A DNA stretch of 7,041 bases from Sulfurimonadaceae bacterium (GTDB lineage Bacteria; Campylobacterota; Campylobacteria; Campylobacterales; Sulfurimonadaceae), in the NCBI GenBank assembly GCA_030610325.1, contig JAUWRZ010000109.1, positions 1 to 7,041 of the forward strand, given 5' to 3'. The position numbers were made by a program, and so were the translations under genes. Position 1 is the stretch's first letter. Every line of letters starts with the position of its first letter. The notes beneath the pieces are model-generated. The model ran no database searches and was not told the DNA's origin. It saw nothing but the letters and a program-made list of their open reading frames with translations. Below, in pieces: positions 5,851-7,041 of the stretch.

Positions 5851-7041
5851 ATGGCTGACCTTGAGAACAAACTAAATAAACGCGAACGCTATAAAGCCCA
5901 GATGCGCCCTTTTGAGTACTATCCGGAACTTGAGTCACTTGACTTTGAGAACCTCGCAGAAGGAGACCGTTTCTATCTTCAGGACTTTGGTATCTTCACC
6001 ACTGACTTCTTAGAAGATGAGTTTACTATGCGGCTTCGTGTCCCGGCCGGTAGATTAAGCGCTGAGCAGTTCCAGCACGTCGCTGCTATTGTCACAGAAC
6101 ATGACCTTCATCTCATCCTTACCGCAAGGGCGGGCATACAGCTCCATGGACTTGAGACTGATAATGTCCTTGAGATCTTCAAGCAGTTCAATAGCCTCGG
6201 CCTTACGACCTGGCAGAGCTTTGGTGATAACATCCGCAATATCGTCACTGATGTCTATGATGGACGAGGAAGACATAGTGAGATAGAGGTCTATCCACTC
6301 ATCATGCAGATGCAAGAGCATATCCTGAAAAACCCGCGCTATGTCGGGATGCTGCCACGACGGGTCTCCATCGGCATCTCCGGCAATAGAGCCAATGTCT
6401 CCTCCTTCTTCGCCAATGATGTCTATTTTGCTCTGGCTCAAAAAGAAGACATCTTTGGTTTTAATGTCTATCTCGGCGGCAAGAACACCGAAGTCGCACA
6501 AGATGCGGATATCTTTTTACGCGCCGATGAAGTAGTCGACTTTTTCAAGGCCTTTGTCGAGGCTTTCTATCTGCATGGTTCACGCTTCTCCCGCTCCAAG
6601 ACCCGGCTCTTCTATCTGCTCAAGGATATAGGGATGGATGGGTTCAAGACTTACGTTCAAGATGAGAATGCAAAGCCGTTCGTGAGTGCAGGAAGTCTTC
6701 TACTGGAAAAAGCTCTATTTAACCGGCATGAGATACTTAGTGATGGGACACATGCCTTCTGCTATCAGACTGACTTCGCACGTCTGGATGCAGATGAGAT
6801 AAGCGAGATCGCCGATCATGTCAAGAGCCATGATGCAGAGATCAGAATAGGGATCGATCAGAATATCTATCTATTGGGTCTAAAAGAGAAAGAGACTCCT
6901 TTTAAGTCACCAAAAGAGAGCGCCACGGTCATCGCATGTGCGGGGAACCTCTGCCCCTACTCATTTTGGAGCATCAAGAACGAGACCTCTTACCTACCTT
7001 TGAGTAAGATCAATGAACATGGCATCCAGGTGGGCTTCTCC
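5851..7041 (+). CDS. siroheme nitrite/sulfite reductase, N-terminal part (3' end outside window)
   Basis: The window holds 397 codons with no stop. The product belongs to the siroheme/[4Fe-4S] reductases that carry out six-electron reduction of nitrite to ammonia or sulfite to sulfide in the cytoplasm. A first ferredoxin-like half-domain spans about 38-135, with the siroheme/substrate-pocket segments TARAGIQLHG (91-100) and FGDNIRNIV (124-132). Then LPRRVSIGISG (169-178) opens the catalytic domain, followed by FGFNVYLGG (202-210), a second half-domain around 275-345, and the first cluster-binding cysteines in ACAGNLCPYSFW (Cys363, Cys368). The second cysteine pair, expected as CxxxC, lies beyond the window. 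Two departures from the usual family pattern: the cysteines are spaced CX4C rather than CX5C, and the loop usually reading PRK-F/W-K/N is PRRVS. Nitrite and sulfite cannot be told apart here. An FNR/CRP-type site upstream suggests redox or respiratory control. Confidence 0.9.
   Translation, partial: MADLENKLNKRERYKAQMRPFEYYPELESLDFENLAEGDRFYLQDFGIFTTDFLEDEFTMRLRVPAGRLSAEQFQHVAAIVTEHDLHLILTARAGIQLHGLETDNVLEIFKQFNSLGLTTWQSFGDNIRNIVTDVYDGRGRHSEIEVYPLIMQMQEHILKNPRYVGMLPRRVSIGISGNRANVSSFFANDVYFALAQKEDIFGFNVYLGGKNTEVAQDADIFLRADEVVDFFKAFVEAFYLHGSRFSRSKTRLFYLLKDIGMDGFKTYVQDENAKPFVSAGSLLLEKALFNRHEILSDGTHAFCYQTDFARLDADEISEIADHVKSHDAEIRIGIDQNIYLLGLKEKETPFKSPKESATVIACAGNLCPYSFWSIKNETSYLPLSKINEHGIQVGFS

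Noticed and set aside
6055..6501. Minus-strand open frame of 148 codons inside the reductase gene
   Set aside because: The sense strand encodes conserved siroheme reductase motifs across this whole span.

Overview
The window looks like a piece of chromosome from a free-living Campylobacterota bacterium of the Sulfurimonas/Sulfurovum type. This is an inference from the gene set (c-type cytochrome, siroheme nitrite/sulfite reductase, TIGR00341-type DUF389 protein), the moderate base composition and tight gene packing. No rRNA or other taxonomic marker is present. I see no mobile element, CRISPR array, tRNA or rRNA, and no gene-free stretch over about 150 bases.

Layout: (1) Positions 1-427, plus strand, hold the C-terminal end of a c-type cytochrome with a CGGCH haem site and an unusually short tail. 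It converges on (2) a minus-strand cluster read from 3857 down to 442: a small unrecognised protein (118 aa), a 633-aa membrane protein joining a degenerate lipid-kinase-like (DAGK/YegS-type) domain to a DUF389 membrane domain, and a LivJ-type periplasmic-binding lipoprotein whose start codon overlaps the stop of the DUF389 gene (ATGA). (3) A 147-bp divergent region, 3858-4004, carries recognisable promoters in both directions. The minus-strand one predicts a leaderless transcript. (4) On the plus strand follow an unrecognised 85-aa protein and selO (ydiU), encoding the protein AMPylase SelO with its pseudokinase active-site residues and the C-terminal Cys-Ser-Ser. (5) After a 93-bp gap comes a siroheme nitrite/sulfite reductase, cut by the window end. 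That gap holds a sigma70-like promoter and a near-perfect FNR/CRP-type site centred at -41.5 from the predicted transcription start.

How the genes may work together: the minus-strand cluster has the form of a coupled envelope unit, with a cytoplasmic pseudo-kinase domain, a multi-pass membrane domain and an extracytoplasmic ligand-binding lipoprotein, and no ABC permease or ATPase genes in view. It is the best candidate here for an undescribed system, but its function is unknown. The plus-strand genes have a redox theme: SelO is tied to redox control of metabolism in other bacteria, and the reductase carries a respiratory/anaerobic-type regulatory site.
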